Notes under the pieces: generated by a model
What the model was told of the DNA's origin: nothing
Seen by the model: the letters and a program-made list of their open reading frames with translations, nothing else
Databases searched by the model: none
Position numbers and translations under genes: made by a program
Source of the DNA: Mesodorylaimus sp. YZB2_4
Lineage: Eukaryota > Nematoda > Enoplea > Dorylaimida > Dorylaimidae
Assembly (NCBI GenBank): GCA_030248295.1
Contig: JASANH010001652.1
Coordinates: 186,001-250,000 of the forward strand
Direction of reading: 5' to 3'
DNA: 64,000 nucleotides
In this document: piece by piece, positions 45,298 through 58,000 of the stretch
Numbering within the stretch: position 1 is the first letter of the stretch
How the letters are laid out: each line of letters starts with the position of its first letter

Positions 45298-46007
45298 TCA
45301 TTTTATATCTCTAATGGACTGTTGCAGGGACTGCGGATGGAAGACGCGTTGAATTCCGGCCACCTTGTTGAGTCGCACGGATGATTGGAACACACTGACG
45401 CAGGCCACAGCCACTTCGATCGTGCGCTCTTCGAAGTGATCGCAAGACGGGTCGAGTTCGAGGACTCTGACGTGCATGGTGAGTGGCTGGCACTCGTAAG
45501 GGGCTATGCCGTGGACACCGACCACGGCCCGTTGGCAGCGGCACACAGCCTCGGGCAGCATGGCTGGCACCCGGTTGGCGTTGTAGTTCATTTTCCAGTA
45601 CCACGGACACAACGACCTGCCCATCAGGGGCTCGTCCAACGTGGTGCCGGGTATGACAGGACACTCGACAGAACCGGCCAACGGGAGGGGGCCTCGGGCC
45701 GTCATCAGCTCGTCCTCGTTTACTGTCCGGAATGCATGATGGTGCAGGGATGGCATCATCAGCGACAGTCGGTGCGTGCCATTCATACGACTCGCCCATT
45801 GGCCGAATGCCGCGTGGTGTCTGTGCTCGACTGGACACTTGTTCGGGGCTTGCTGAGGGAAACACAGGATAAGGGCTATGTGCGCCAGAAGGCATATAAT
45901 CGTGGCGACCTGAAATGGACGAGGTCATTAGGGTAGACTTCAAGGTGCCTCTCTCCCCGCCTAGCCGATCTCCCACCCGGCCAACAACTGTTGCTTACCT
46001 TCTTCAT
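45298..46007 (-). CDS. IL-17-like secreted cystine-knot cytokine
   Basis: Probable extracellular signalling ligand of the interleukin-17 family, which exists in molluscs, annelids, echinoderms and nematodes. Two exons: 46007-45999 (MKK) and 45909-45298; 206 residues. A signal peptide (MKKVATIICLLAHIALILCF) is followed by a NGT glycosylation site (Asn46) and the IL-17 domain: SLCPWYWKMNYNANRVPAML (Cys104), PEAVCRCQ (Cys126, 128), PYEC (143), VRVLELDPSC (159) and EVAVACVSV (173). The order CPW, N-x-x-R-x-P, EA-x-CRC, a VLR-like strand, then V-x-V-x-C matches the family. The usual CxC near the end is CVS here, so one knot cysteine seems to be missing. Assignment rests on pattern, not on a search. 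The mRNA probably starts near 46050. Confidence 0.8.
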
Positions 46008-46079
46008 GATGTTGATCTCTGGACTAACTGGCCGGACTAACATCGGGACGTGAGTGTGCCGCTCTGCTCTCCGTCCTCG

Positions 46080-46087
46080 CCTTATAA
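46080..46087 (-). promoter_or_regulatory. TATA-like box of IL-17-like gene
   Basis: CTTATAAG, a palindrome, 73-80 bp upstream of the start codon; if used, transcription would start around 46050. Weak evidence by itself. Confidence 0.35.
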
Positions 46088-47285
46088 GAGCTGATTGACG
46101 TTGATTCGTCCGAGCCAGTAACTAGATCATACAGTAGCCATATCTGGCGTCCAGCGCCGACACGGCAGTCTGCATTTCAATGCAGCCAAGCAAGGGGGCC
46201 TAATTAGACATCAGTATCCCATCTACAGCCCGCTCCGAATAGGGATTTGGACGTGACGCAATGCCTATTTCCATACCTGATTGAGCAATGACGCTCGGCA
46301 CGAGGTAGGGGAAGAGTGGGAGCGCATGCCTGCCGACTGCCCACCTGTCACCGTCGCGACTCGATTGCCAACTAGCAATTCAAGCTGGACTGGACCCCCC
46401 GAATATACGCATGGTGCGGAGGTCAAAGCAACGCCACTCGGGTTATTTATACATCACTCGCCCTGTCATCTACGCTTCCGCAAACAATCCGCCCAATGGA
46501 AACTGGCCTACTGCCTTGAATGAAGTAGGGGGGAATTGCATTACTCTATGCACTTGGCTGAAAAAGCATCTTGCCAAAAATACAACACTGAAACACTTTA
46601 TACATTACATCAGCCACTTATTGGTAGGCCTAGAAAGAAGGACAAACAAACTTCCTTCCTCCCCTCCGCCCACGTTCTCACGTGACGGATGAATGGAACT
46701 TCGTGTGAGATCTGCACATCTGCCCGACAGTACTGGCAACCTCGCCATGGACGCAGGGCTGACTCTTCCTGACAAGCGTAACAATACTTTTCGCACACCC
46801 AGTGTTGTGGGAGAAAATGTGCAGAAGTGTATTTGGGTGACTGGAGATTGAGCGGCCATGTCAGCCACAGAGCGCTGCACTGAAACAACGACAAAGCATC
46901 CCTTATCAACTGATATGTTCAGTCCTCTAGCTGTCAGTTAGATGCAGGCATTGCGAAGCGACTACTTTCTACCTGCAGTACAGTTCAGCCGTAATGGTAG
47001 TTGGGTGTTCTCTGCTTGGACCCCACCAGGTCAGATGACCCAGGTCATCTATGATTTGGTTCTGAATAGTTCCACTGAAGGAACTTTGCAGGCACCATCT
47101 CTCGATCACTCATACTGTAGTAGAGCACGCAATACGCTTTGATTGTGTGCAGTGCATTGAGCTGGCTACCCCTGGCACGGCAGGCCCAGGCGCACATAGC
47201 CGCATTGCCCAGGGGCACGGGGAAAAGGTTGCGACCCTAGGGCCCTCATGCATTCTTCACCCCTTCCATGCAGATTAACTGGACC

Positions 47286-47443
47286 GGGGTCGTGGCCCAG
47301 CGGGTTAAGGCGTCTGCCTTCCACGTTGGGTGCGCACTTAGAGGGTTCGACTCCCGCCTCGGTACAAAATGATTGTCAAATATGCTCCTTAGCCCTCGAG
47401 TGCGCTGTATGGTGCCTGGATATGGATAAAACATGACATGGCG
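47286..47443 (+). repeat. tRNA-Gly-derived SINE, best-preserved copy
   Basis: Head: GTGGCCCAGCGGGTTAAGGC (A box, 47292-47311), CTTCCAC loop suggesting a Gly TCC anticodon, and GGGTTCGACTCCCGCC (B box, from 47343). Tail: AAAATGATTGTCAAATATGC, CCTTAGCCCTCGAGTGCGC, TATGGTGCCTGG, ATATGGATAAAACATGACAT. The tail recurs inverted at about 4310-4400 and, diverged, at about 3765-3835. The anticodon stem is mismatched, so it is no tRNA gene. Confidence 0.7.
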
Positions 47444-48397
47444 GGCAGTTTAAAATATATCGATTAACACAATTTGGGCTCAAAAATCCAAGTTTATAAA
47501 TGGCGGGAAAACTTGCAAATCACTCTTGGTATGCCATAACTGGATGCATATTAGATTCCGAGGTGCACATTGCGTCAAGCACTGCAGAACGGATCAGAGG
47601 GCATTCTGTTGTAGTCTGGCTCACCAGGGTGCAAGACTGGTTCCTGCCCCCTCGGAATACTGCTACGGCATTTCCTTCCTATGCATAGGCCATCAACATT
47701 ATATTCTGTCATTGCCCACACGCAAACGCAGGGAGCGCGCGGGCAGTCACTCTGCTTCCCAACAGGCATTTAACACATGCACATTGACCTGACAATGAGC
47801 ACTATACGACTGCAACATTATGTGCAGCACTACGCCTACAGAGAGGGTGCTCGCGGGGCCCATCCAACATCTCCTCAGCCTTGGCAACATGAGTGGGGCA
47901 AGCACCAACTTCTTTTTGCACAATTTGCAGACATAGATACCCCGCAACATTACTGCACCCTCCCTTGACCCTTCCCTGTACACAGTGAGTCAAGGGCCCC
48001 AAGAGACTGCACGCTCGCGCTGCACTATAGGGCCAGGCCGGGGCACAGGGTTGGCATGGTTCACATTGAAAGGGCTCTGTCACCATCAGCATGCATGTGT
48101 TATTCCACTGGCTGGGATCCCCGCGAGTGTTCTACATGCGCCGAGCAGCAGCCCCTGTGCTACCACGTGCTGACTCTGGCTTGTGCCTCTCACTCATCAC
48201 AGAATAAATTATAGCGTCGGGCTGATAGCTCATCAGAACCCGCTTGGTATCTTCTGAACGGCCTATCCGGCTCCCGTTCGAGAGCTGGTCTCGATTTCTA
48301 GTCCATCACTTGAACATTAGCATGGTGTCTTCCTCTACCACTGTGGTGTGAATGGCACTCTTCAGACACTAGCCTCCTCACGCCGCTGTACACGTAC

Positions 48398-48430
48398 TGT
48401 ACAGTGCACAGTGCACAGTGTACAGTGTAA
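48398..48430. repeat. Short ACAGTGC-type tandem repeat
   Basis: GTACAGTGCACAGTGCACAG followed by TGTACAGTGTAA: a seven-to-ten-base unit repeated about four times. Confidence 0.7.
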
Positions 48431-49023
48431 CATAAACAGAGCATCCTGGCACACTGGCTCCCCATGCCACTTTACACTGTGCCTTGCGGGTATGCACTGG
48501 CCTGAGGAGGCCAGTGTGTCGAGAGTGCTTTGCACATCAAGCGATAGTCGCAGGATATGAACAGTGCAATGTCCAGCAAGAGTGGCAGGGCAGCAGTACC
48601 CACCTCCCTCATAGCAGTAGCAGCATCTCCTGTCACACTGCCTCCTCATGTCACTTTAAACTTTACACAGCTATTCCCGTCAGTGCAGTGCGCAGTGTAA
48701 AGTTGCACGAGAATATACGGAGTAGGTGCTATAAGCAAGACCTTTACAATGCCCCCTGTCCTTACCTCACTTTTATCGAGGCTGTGCGGTCGTCAAGTCA
48801 GCCCACTCGTTCCCCTGTTTTCTTGAGAATTCTCCAGAATTCGTAGTTTGCGCAGGCGTAGGTATTTCTAATCTTCAAATTATCTTCATTTATTTTTAGC
48901 CAATTTTTTCAATCTGTCAACGCATAATTTATCATTTTTAATTTCAATTTTTTCTAACTTTTTGGGTCTGTTTTTTTAGGGTTCCAGATAGAACGTTGGA
49001 CTACGCGTAGCCAATCAAAAACC

Positions 49024-52000
49024 ATGTTCGATCGAAAATTGCAAGACGATGATGAGCAATTAAGTAGCGAAAATCCATTAGTTAATTCGTTGACTGCCGA
49101 AACAGTGGCGTCTTCGTCGAAAATATCCATCACTCCCGTTCCCTCCGAATTTGAAGGATGTTCCGCAAGTTTGACAACCGATTCTTCCGTCAACGGAAAA
49201 GATATTTCTTTAGTTTATGGATGGCGATGGTAAGAAAATATCTATCGATCGTATCTGTTTCATTTAGTTTAAAATTATATTGCGCACGTTTTTCTAATAC
49301 ATTTTTATTTTTAGCTTACGATCGAAATGTTTAGAGAAAATGAATCGGCCGATCTGGTTATTGGCGTGTTTATGTATGTGTAGCGTGACACAAGGCATGT
49401 TGATCAATGCATTCATTCCGGTGGCCATCAGTACGTTGGAAAGGCGATTTCATTTGAGTTCCGTACAACTCGGCGTTTTTGTGGCTTGGTAAAATCTTTG
49501 AGATTTTTTCGATTTTAAAACAAAAAATTATGTCTTTTGTTTTAGTTACGATGCGGCTTTACTATTCGTTCAATTACCCGTTTGTTATTACGGCGAAAGA
49601 GGTCGAATATTTTAAAATATTGTTTTGAGATTTTAAAAAATTGTGCGTGGCGAAAATTTTAGGACACAAGGGACGATGGTTAACTGGAGGCATGCTTCTG
49701 ATGGCTGCAGGCTCATTGGTAAGTCAAAGTTGGTAGATTATGTTGCATCCGCAAATATCAGCTGAGGAAACTTGAATCTGAACTAGATTTTGACTCTCTC
49801 TGCAACTAATGACATTTTATAATTTTTGTGGACTGGGCCCCGTGCCGCCCCAGCTCCCCCACGGGACTTCCGACCCGTTTTGCCTATGGCCGGCCAGCAG
49901 TCATGACATCACAAGCACTCTGTGTCGCCACCCGGAGCACCTCCACACGAGGGCATCCTGTGCCAGCTCCAGGGTCCCAGATGATGCTGGGCGAGAAGGG
50001 AGGGGCCTCCCTGACTGGTGTTCGAGGAGTAGGTTTCTGATTCATACTCCGTCGGCGTCCGCCGCTCAATGGTACCGGGTGAGTGGCCCAGAGCCATGTG
50101 TGCAAGGCCAGCGACGGACATTACTAAACCGCCGTCAGCTGGGATAGAACTGCGGCCTCCCGGTCAGCGTTGCTGGCCCAAGCCAATGCGGGACCAACGC
50201 CTTAAGCAACTGAGCCATCGTGGCTCTCGCAGCTGATGACATTGCCGTTTAGGTAACCCCTCTTTGCAGCTACTCAGTGCTGTAATTCAGTTTTGGTTTT
50301 GTTGCTCTGGGTTTTTCTGTAATGTTTAATCAAGTCGCACCCGCCATCTTTCATTATCAGCTGGGAAACTACTGTCTGGAACTATATTTTACGCCTATAG
50401 TTGGTGTATGGATGCTTCTCTTACGGTTCAATGAAGGGAGATCTGGCGTTGGACGAACATCTTCAGGGCTGCTTATCGCATAAGTGGGAAGTATGTAGAG
50501 ACTCGCTCTTTTAGACAGGTGAAAAATATGGTTTCAGAGAAGGTATCATCAGCTGAAAAACATGGGTATGGCGGGGTTTCTCTCTGTTCCGTATATCAGA
50601 AGCAGTCATTTTGCAAAACTTGCCTTCACCAGGCCATTCTATGGGGTGTAAAAGTTGGCTTCAGATGAGGTCGTGGATCTAGACCAATCAGAATGTTAAA
50701 GGGTCGCATGTGTCAATGTCCAATAGTTTCCCTGAGGCCTTTGCTTTCAATAGAACATGTGTCATAAGCTTGTGATCATAAAAACGCGGCGGGGAGCAAG
50801 TATTGGCAGGGGGCGTGGCGGGGTAAACCCCCCGTGTTGGGCGGGCCACCCCTCCCCAGCGCTACGCGGCCTGGCCGGTCTGCGGTCAGCGTTCATCTTG
50901 GCTATCTCTCCTACCTCCTTCCCAAACACACCCCCTAACCCAGCCGACCTTGCCTATACTTGGTGGGGAGTGATTTAGAGCACAAGGCACCCACACAAGG
51001 ATCAAGCGAAATGCCCGTTTCCGACACCGAGCAGTGTAATACTGTGTAGTGGTTGGTTGTGTCGAGAAGGCTAAGTAAAAACAATGTCATATCCATTTTA
51101 GGTTTGTACAATTCCACATTTCATGAGTGGCATTTACGCCTACGATATGAATTCTACCAACCTCGACGTGTGTATGCCTGGTAAGTGCTGTGCTGTATAT
51201 GGCCACCTAGCAAGCACAGCGAAATCACCCGTCACTGCCATCAATTGCCGCTAGCGATAGGTCAGGATCCTGACGTTTAGGCATCTGGATTCTGCAAAAA
51301 TAGACAAAAGCACGCTAGCCTGGATAGTACTATCTGATTTATCATCCTGCCTTTACTGTCATTCTAAGTGTATAAGATTTTGGGAGAGTGGTGGTAGCTC
51401 TTAGCGCAATTCTAGGCCTTGAAGGAAAGCTGGCATGGCTTATCTATGCTTGCAGTTTCTGTAGTTTTGAAAAGCTGTGTGGCTGAAAAGTGGGCTCTAG
51501 TGAGGAAAATAGGCTTATAAGCAAAAAGCGAAACAAAAAAATCCTGATCCCGACCTATCGCTTCTCGATACGCACCTGCAGGCATGGCAGAAACACGTCG
51601 GGCTGATGTCTCTGGCTCCTATGACTGGGAGGTCTGTCTGTAGGGTTTATGAGACCCCAGGGTATCTTCTCCCATGTATGGCTATCCAGACTGGTGACGA
51701 TGTCGAGCCAGATCAGGGCCCGCTGAAGTACACATAGAGAGGCCTTCCCCAATGTTGCACCACAGTGTTACCCGAGAGAGAGTATCTGCCCATTTTAGGA
51801 GAGCCACGCGAGCCGTCAGCAGCGCATGTTCAAGAATCGTACGCTTTTTTCGTTTTGCTGTGCGTTGGTCAATTGTTTCACGGAGTCGGTGCGTCGCCGA
51901 TTTATACGCTAGGCATCACGTACTTGGACGAGAACGTGGCTAGGGTCTCGTCGCCCATGTACTTGGGTATATTCCTCGGATGCAGTGTGCTCGGACCAGC

Positions 52001-55000
52001 TGTCGGATACGTGCTAGGCGGATTCTTGCTCAGAGTGTACGGGGATATTGGCAAAGTGGATTTGGAAATGTAAGTTGGTCAGGCCCTGGGCAGACGGTTC
52101 ATGTGCACAGCTCCGAGCTATGGGTGTAACTTGAGATACGTGGTTTTGAGGTGGAAGGGACGCTCAGAGGAATGTCCGTGATAGGTCTCCTCGACCAGCA
52201 ACATGTTCATGGTCATAAGGTTGGCCAGGAATCGGCACAAACCAAGTGCAGACTCCTGGCCTGGCCTGGAGAGTGAATGTGCGCACGTTGCCGGTCAAGG
52301 AGGCCTCTGACGTGGAGTAAGTCGCGCGCACTGATCATCATGATTGGAACACTTCCGTGTTTACATCACACACCCACACTCGAGGCATGCCGCATACATA
52401 CACCATAGGGTTCCGGCTTTGCACACGTAGAGTGCTAGTATGAATCTTATGCTTGTAGAAGCCAGTACCCTGCCGTTGTTATCAGCTTCCTTGAGAGGGT
52501 GCCAAAAATACTGCTCTGAAATCTCAACTCAAAATCACCGAGGCCTCTGGTGGTTAGTGAATTGTAAATCAGCGCCTGGAACAGATCGTGCATTGCGGGC
52601 CCGTCTTTCCTCGCGTGCTGTATGCCTGAGGCAAATGTGCCCCCGTGGACTTGTATGCCTCTTTTGTTTCAGGATAAAGATCACCTACGAGGATATGAGA
52701 TGGTACGGTGCTTGGTGGGTGGGTTTCTTGGTGACGTGCGGGTTCGCTTTGGTGTCGGCTCTACTTATGTCAGCGTTTCCCAGACGATTGCCGCGTAAGT
52801 GCAGCAGCCTGCTTTCGAAGGTGGTCTAATCAATGCGCAATATTCATTTCAGATCGAGATGTGATTTTTGACAATGGCCATTCGAATTCGCATAGTTCAA
52901 GCTCGACAAGTGGAACGGTCGCGTCAGCGGGATCATTGAGGACTGGTGGAATTGGGATCATCACTGCGGTCAAGGTAAGGCGTGACTGATGGGTGGGTTA
53001 TGGGTCAATGAATTGCTGGACATGCTGCTCTATAGTAGCTGCGAGAATGGCCGTGGTTAGTCATATAGGTTGCGATGCAGCTTCTCTGACCTCGACGATC
53101 CATCGCAATTCTGACCGAGGAGCCTGACCAACATAGTTCTAAACCTTATCTGCTCTCCTTACAAATTCTGCTCTTAAAAAAGGTCTCAATGGACAGTGCC
53201 ATGTATCCTTGTTCCACCTGTTGAGGGGCGGATGGGGGAATGTGAGCCAAGGTGACAAGCGGGGAAATCCCGATCCCGCCTGCATGGTCCAGATAAGCGT
53301 TAGAAGGTGGGAGTTATGAAGTGATATCTAAATTGTATATGTCGGGCGTGATCTGGAAATGAAAGCTATGTGTGGGTGAAGTCGGCATGGTGGAGGTGTG
53401 TGGGATTAGCGATTAGAAAGTAAGTCCTATCTCCTATGGCGGGGATGTTTGGTGTTGGCAGCGAGGGTGGGAGGAGGTCAGAGTCAGAAACCTACCCGTC
53501 GACGAAGGGTCTGATATTTGCAACGAAGTTTTTTGTACACAGTACATCAGGAACGTTTTAGTCCCTGTGCTTAAATTTTTATTCGCATACATACAAGGTG
53601 GCTTTAAGGCCTAAACTTTAATTGCAGCGCTCTGTTGCAAGACGCGAGTGTGCTATCTTGTTTCCTCGCTCCTCATCGCCATGGCAAGCGAGAAGGGCGA
53701 GTAGCTAGTAGCCCTCCTCCTTGAGCAGCCTCCTGTTTCCGTATAATTTTGTGAAAACTGAAGGGTTCTCTGATAAGTATCGGATGTGAATTTATAGCTG
53801 GTTTATTTCAGACACTGTATCGGTGTCGGACGTGGATCTTCTTGATTTTGGTTGATTGCATCGAAGCATTAGCGTCCATCGGCCTAGTTGCATTTTTTCC
53901 AAAAATCGTCGAAAACTTTTTCTCAGTTTCATCGAGTACGGCCTCTTTGTTGACTGGTAAGGTGTTTTTGAGGTATTAGTTGGAGAGATGTGTGCTGATG
54001 AGATGCATATTCCGTGTTTCAGGTGCAACGATTGTGCCAGCGGCGTTTATGGGCAATGTGGTCGGAGGGTACATCATGAAACGATTCAAGTTGAAAGTTG
54101 GTGGCATGTTGCTGTTCTCATTTTGGGTGGACATCGTGGCTTGGTTCCTGACTTTGTCGTTCTTGGCCCATTGTCCCAAACCATCGCTGGCTGGAATCAC
54201 GGTGCCGTACGGATATACGAGGTGAGCAGTAGGGGAACCACCATTGGGCGTGGCCTGGATGAGGAAGGGGTAGAGAGTAAATATGCCTTTGGATGGACCA
54301 GGGTAAAACGTGCGCGGGGATTGAACCCACTACCACCACCCTATTTCATACTTGGCACTGGGTTCTGCGTGACCCTGCAGGGGCAGGTATGGTAGCCATG
54401 CTAGGCATGCATCCGCAAATGTGCCAGTCATGAATCAGGTTTGCTTGCGTGAGTCACCAGTCACGCCTCGCGTGCAGGTCGGGGGCTCGGCAGCTGTCCC
54501 GTTTGGGTGGGGCATAAGTATGGGCAAGGTCGGCTGGGTTAGGGGAGGTTTTGGGAGGCAGGAGAGATGGCCAAGATGGGCGCGAAGCGTAAGTGGTGGG
54601 CTCGGGGCCCGCCCCTTTCCTATTATGGAAGCTATGCTTTAAAATGTTATATCCTTAAGTATTTCCTTAGTCCAAGCCTGTGAGTATATAGTCACTGAGA
54701 AGAAAAAAAGCGGGACTAGCCCAGGCAAGGCTAGCCTGGCTTTCCTGTGCTATGACAAAGGCAAGCCTGATCTGATTGCGTGTGAGACAGGGCTGGCTGG
54801 ACAATCGGCGTGTGCTTGGTCAGTCAGGTCAGGTCTTGGTCCAGCCCAGATACAATTTGATTCATTTTGCTTCCTTCCTTTTCTTTCTTCCTGCTGTACC
54901 TGAGGTGGGGGTTACCCCCTGCTCCCCTTGCCCATACTTGGCGGGGTATGGGTCCCTGATGATAGCGGGTACGTGTTTCAAATAGATTGGTTGTATTACA

Positions 55001-58000
55001 GAGATACGGATATCCCTTCCGAATTTTACGCTCAAGCAAATTTGAGCCACTCGTGCAATGCAGATTGCCATTGTAGCAAGGAATTATTTAATCCGGTGTG
55101 CGATAAGAATCGATCTGTTGTTTATTATTCACCTTGTTTTGCTGGTTGCAAAACCAAAGAAGGCAATGTAAGTCACTTGAATTAAGTGGTTTGGCTTATG
55201 GATAACAGTTTGTTTTTCGATGTAGCTGTAATTTTTCGGCAGTCATTTGAACATGTCTCCTTTGCAGGTGTTTGGAGGGTGCACGTGCATTGTGGATCTG
55301 TACGACAACATGACTTCTGGATCGTTGGATCTGATGTCGTCCTTTCCATCAGTTACGAGCGCCGGTTTTTGTCCGACCGAATGCGTCATGTTGTCCGTAT
55401 TTCTGACATTCTTCGGGTTGCTTGTCTTCACGTCCTTCATGGGCATAATTCCTATTCAGGAAGCTGAATTGAGGTGAGCTTTTTGCACATTCAGTTTCTG
55501 GCAGAGGTCGGTTTTCATAGATCGGTGAGGGGATCTGAGGGGGAGAGGCTTAGGCCAGTATGTTCAAGATCAAGGAGAGTCATGAAAATTTTGTAGAGCG
55601 ATTGAAATTCAAAGTTTGATGGGAAGCTGTATTTTGCAAAAGCTGTAGTAGGTAGTCTGGTCTGGTATGGAATTAGATCGACTTTGCACTGCCTTGATGC
55701 TGATTTAATTTGCGAAATTACTGACCCGTGTGGATTTGAATGGATTATATCATTCATCCACCCTTGGCGAGATCCCACCCACGTGTTGGCTGGCAATAGC
55801 GAAAGCATAGCTTTATTTTATTCTGAATTTCAAACGATGTTCATGCCAAGAGTAGGAGGTGTGGCTCCGTATTTTCTGCTTGGTATGTTTCAGAGCCGTG
55901 CCGTACGACCTGCGCACGTTCGCCTTCGGACTGCGATGGGTGTTTGTGCGAGTGGCGGCCACCATCCCTGGACCAGTCGTGTTCGGGTTACTCGTCGACG
56001 ATTCGTGCATTTTGTGGAACGGTGCCAAGTGTGCAATTTACAATAACCAACGTCTGAGTCAGTTCTTGATCATTGGAGGTGAGTGGGAATGGGATGGTGA
56101 TCGAGTGTGGCCATAGCTCAGGCACTCTTGGATAGTGCGGGTTATTCTGTATCCTCTCAATTATAACTTACAAATCAGCCAATGTGCCATGGCAATAAAC
56201 TGCTATAGTTGTTAACTCTTCTGTGGGCGAAAGAAACACACCTGGTCAGCATCCGAAACCTAACCCTCGGCCAGAAGGGGGGGTCTAAAATTTTTTGGGG
56301 CCTTAAAAGGGGCGCTCCAGGAAGCAAAAACGCAATTTTTTTTACCAATGCGTTATGAACTTGTTTCATTAATAAGGTTCACACACGGCGCGGAAGATGA
56401 TTTTTCCAAACCCCGGGCAAAAATTGAAATTTTCTTAATTTCCTAGTTTGAAACCTCGAAAGCTTGAAACCTTCAAGTTTTCCCTGGAAGATTATTTTTT
56501 TCCTAGATTTTCACATGTTTTCTAGACAAAAATCAAAATTATTCTCTGAATTTTCACGACTTGAACCCTAGAATGCAATTTTTAGTTTTTGCTGATTTTG
56601 GCTCAAAGATTCTCATTTTCCCTGATTTTCGTAGGTTTTTCGCGCAGTTTTCAAACTGTTTTCACGGTTTTTATACCGGAATCAAGCCTGCTCAGCCTGA
56701 GCCTTGTGATCGCACTGCATTCCGTTGCTTGCGCACACGGTTTGGAGGCAGCAATATTCAATCGACAGAGAAGGTCTCACGTAGGTGGCAGCGTCCCCTT
56801 TTTCTAGCAGGGGCACAAGTTTTAAGTCTGACAGTCTGGCCGGCACTGGAGTTCAGTCCTCTGCGATAATGTTGTTATAGCTCCTTGAATATCGGTTATT
56901 CCGCGCAAGCAAAACTCAATTAGAGAGAGGCCTTTCGCGTAGCTTTCGACCGGGGTCAACTACTTCCGGGGTCGGGGTCGGGGTCGGGGGTGGTTATAGG
57001 GTTTGAATTTTTAAGCCCAATTGATTTAGTGCACGTGCAGAATACTTTTAGCGGATGTCACTGATCTCCTCAGAAATAACGACAAAATTTTAGACAGGAA
57101 TCATGCATTTCTTATTAGTAAATAAATGTTGGATGCGGAAGCTTGAGAAGAAGCCCGCACCTCAGACGCCTGCTTCATCGACGCCTTGGCCAAATTATAT
57201 TTCTTTTTATGGCATGATTGTAAATGATATCACAGCCCTTTCGTAGATCCCCGTTTTCCAAGACTGTAGACTTTTTGGCACAATTTGCATCGCGCATTCG
57301 ATGGCTTAGTAGGAAGCTTGTCGAAATATGCCCACGCTTCAGACATGTTCGAAAACTGGCGAAACAATCAACTCACAGAGCGACTAAACGGCAAATTCTG
57401 GCTGCTTGGTTCACTAGCAGATTGCGCGATTATGTCCCCCGCCTGGCGAGTGAGTTGCGCAATAGTTACACAGGAAGCGTTAGTTGCCAGCAAGTGAACC
57501 GCGCAGTTTCTGGCCCTGAATGAGCAACGCTTACTAAGATAACTCAAGCTTTATTGATGGAAAGACAAAATATTACAACCTCCGGCACATTTTCGAAGTG
57601 CTTGTCAGATGTATACTTTTTATAGCTAGCTCAAGAAGATTCTCTGGTTGCACTTCTTGTTAGCAAACAATTCATAATTTAATATACAATTTTATAACCC
57701 CAACCCCGACCATAATTTTTCGGGGTCGGGGTCGGGGCCTCGGTCGAACGCTACTTTCGCGCAAACCTCTCACTGCGCTAGCTAAGTTTACCTCCTGACT
57801 GTCATAAGGTTCTTGCACCTGAGCATCAGTGGGCGCGGCAAATTCGAACATATTTGATTATCAGCGACCTGACTCCGATAAAGTTACAGAGCAGCCTCTG
57901 TTCGCTGATTTTTCTTTACTTCGAGAATGTGACTTGTAGTTTATAGCTTGACCCTGTATACTTGCACCCTTGGTCCAGACCCTGGTCGCGACAGGGTCAG

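Larger units (their letters stand above)
46088..49023. other. SINE-rich intergenic region between IL-17-like gene and SLCO
   Basis: No coding exon could be supported. Contains a tRNA-derived SINE (47286-47443), a weaker tRNA-like piece (48215-48295), a GTGCACA-type short repeat (48398-48430) and the SLCO promoter side. A Cys-rich minus-strand frame at 46690-46830 was considered and not accepted. Confidence 0.5.

Noticed and set aside
45385-45936. 183-residue plus-strand frame
   Set aside because: Antisense shadow of the IL-17-like exon, whose own strand has signal peptide and conserved cysteines.
46690-46830. Minus-strand Cys-rich frame (CEKYCYACQEES, RGCQYCRADV), a possible zinc-ribbon exon
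   Set aside because: No in-phase partner exon or recognised family; flanks are repeat-like. Left unannotated for lack of support.
47286-47366. Possible tRNA-Gly gene
   Set aside because: Anticodon stem is mismatched and the sequence continues into a tail shared with copies that lack the tRNA head.
57224-57523. 99-residue basic frame inside the composite repeat block
   Set aside because: Looked for transposase or DNA-binding motifs; none seen and no catalytic acidic pattern.
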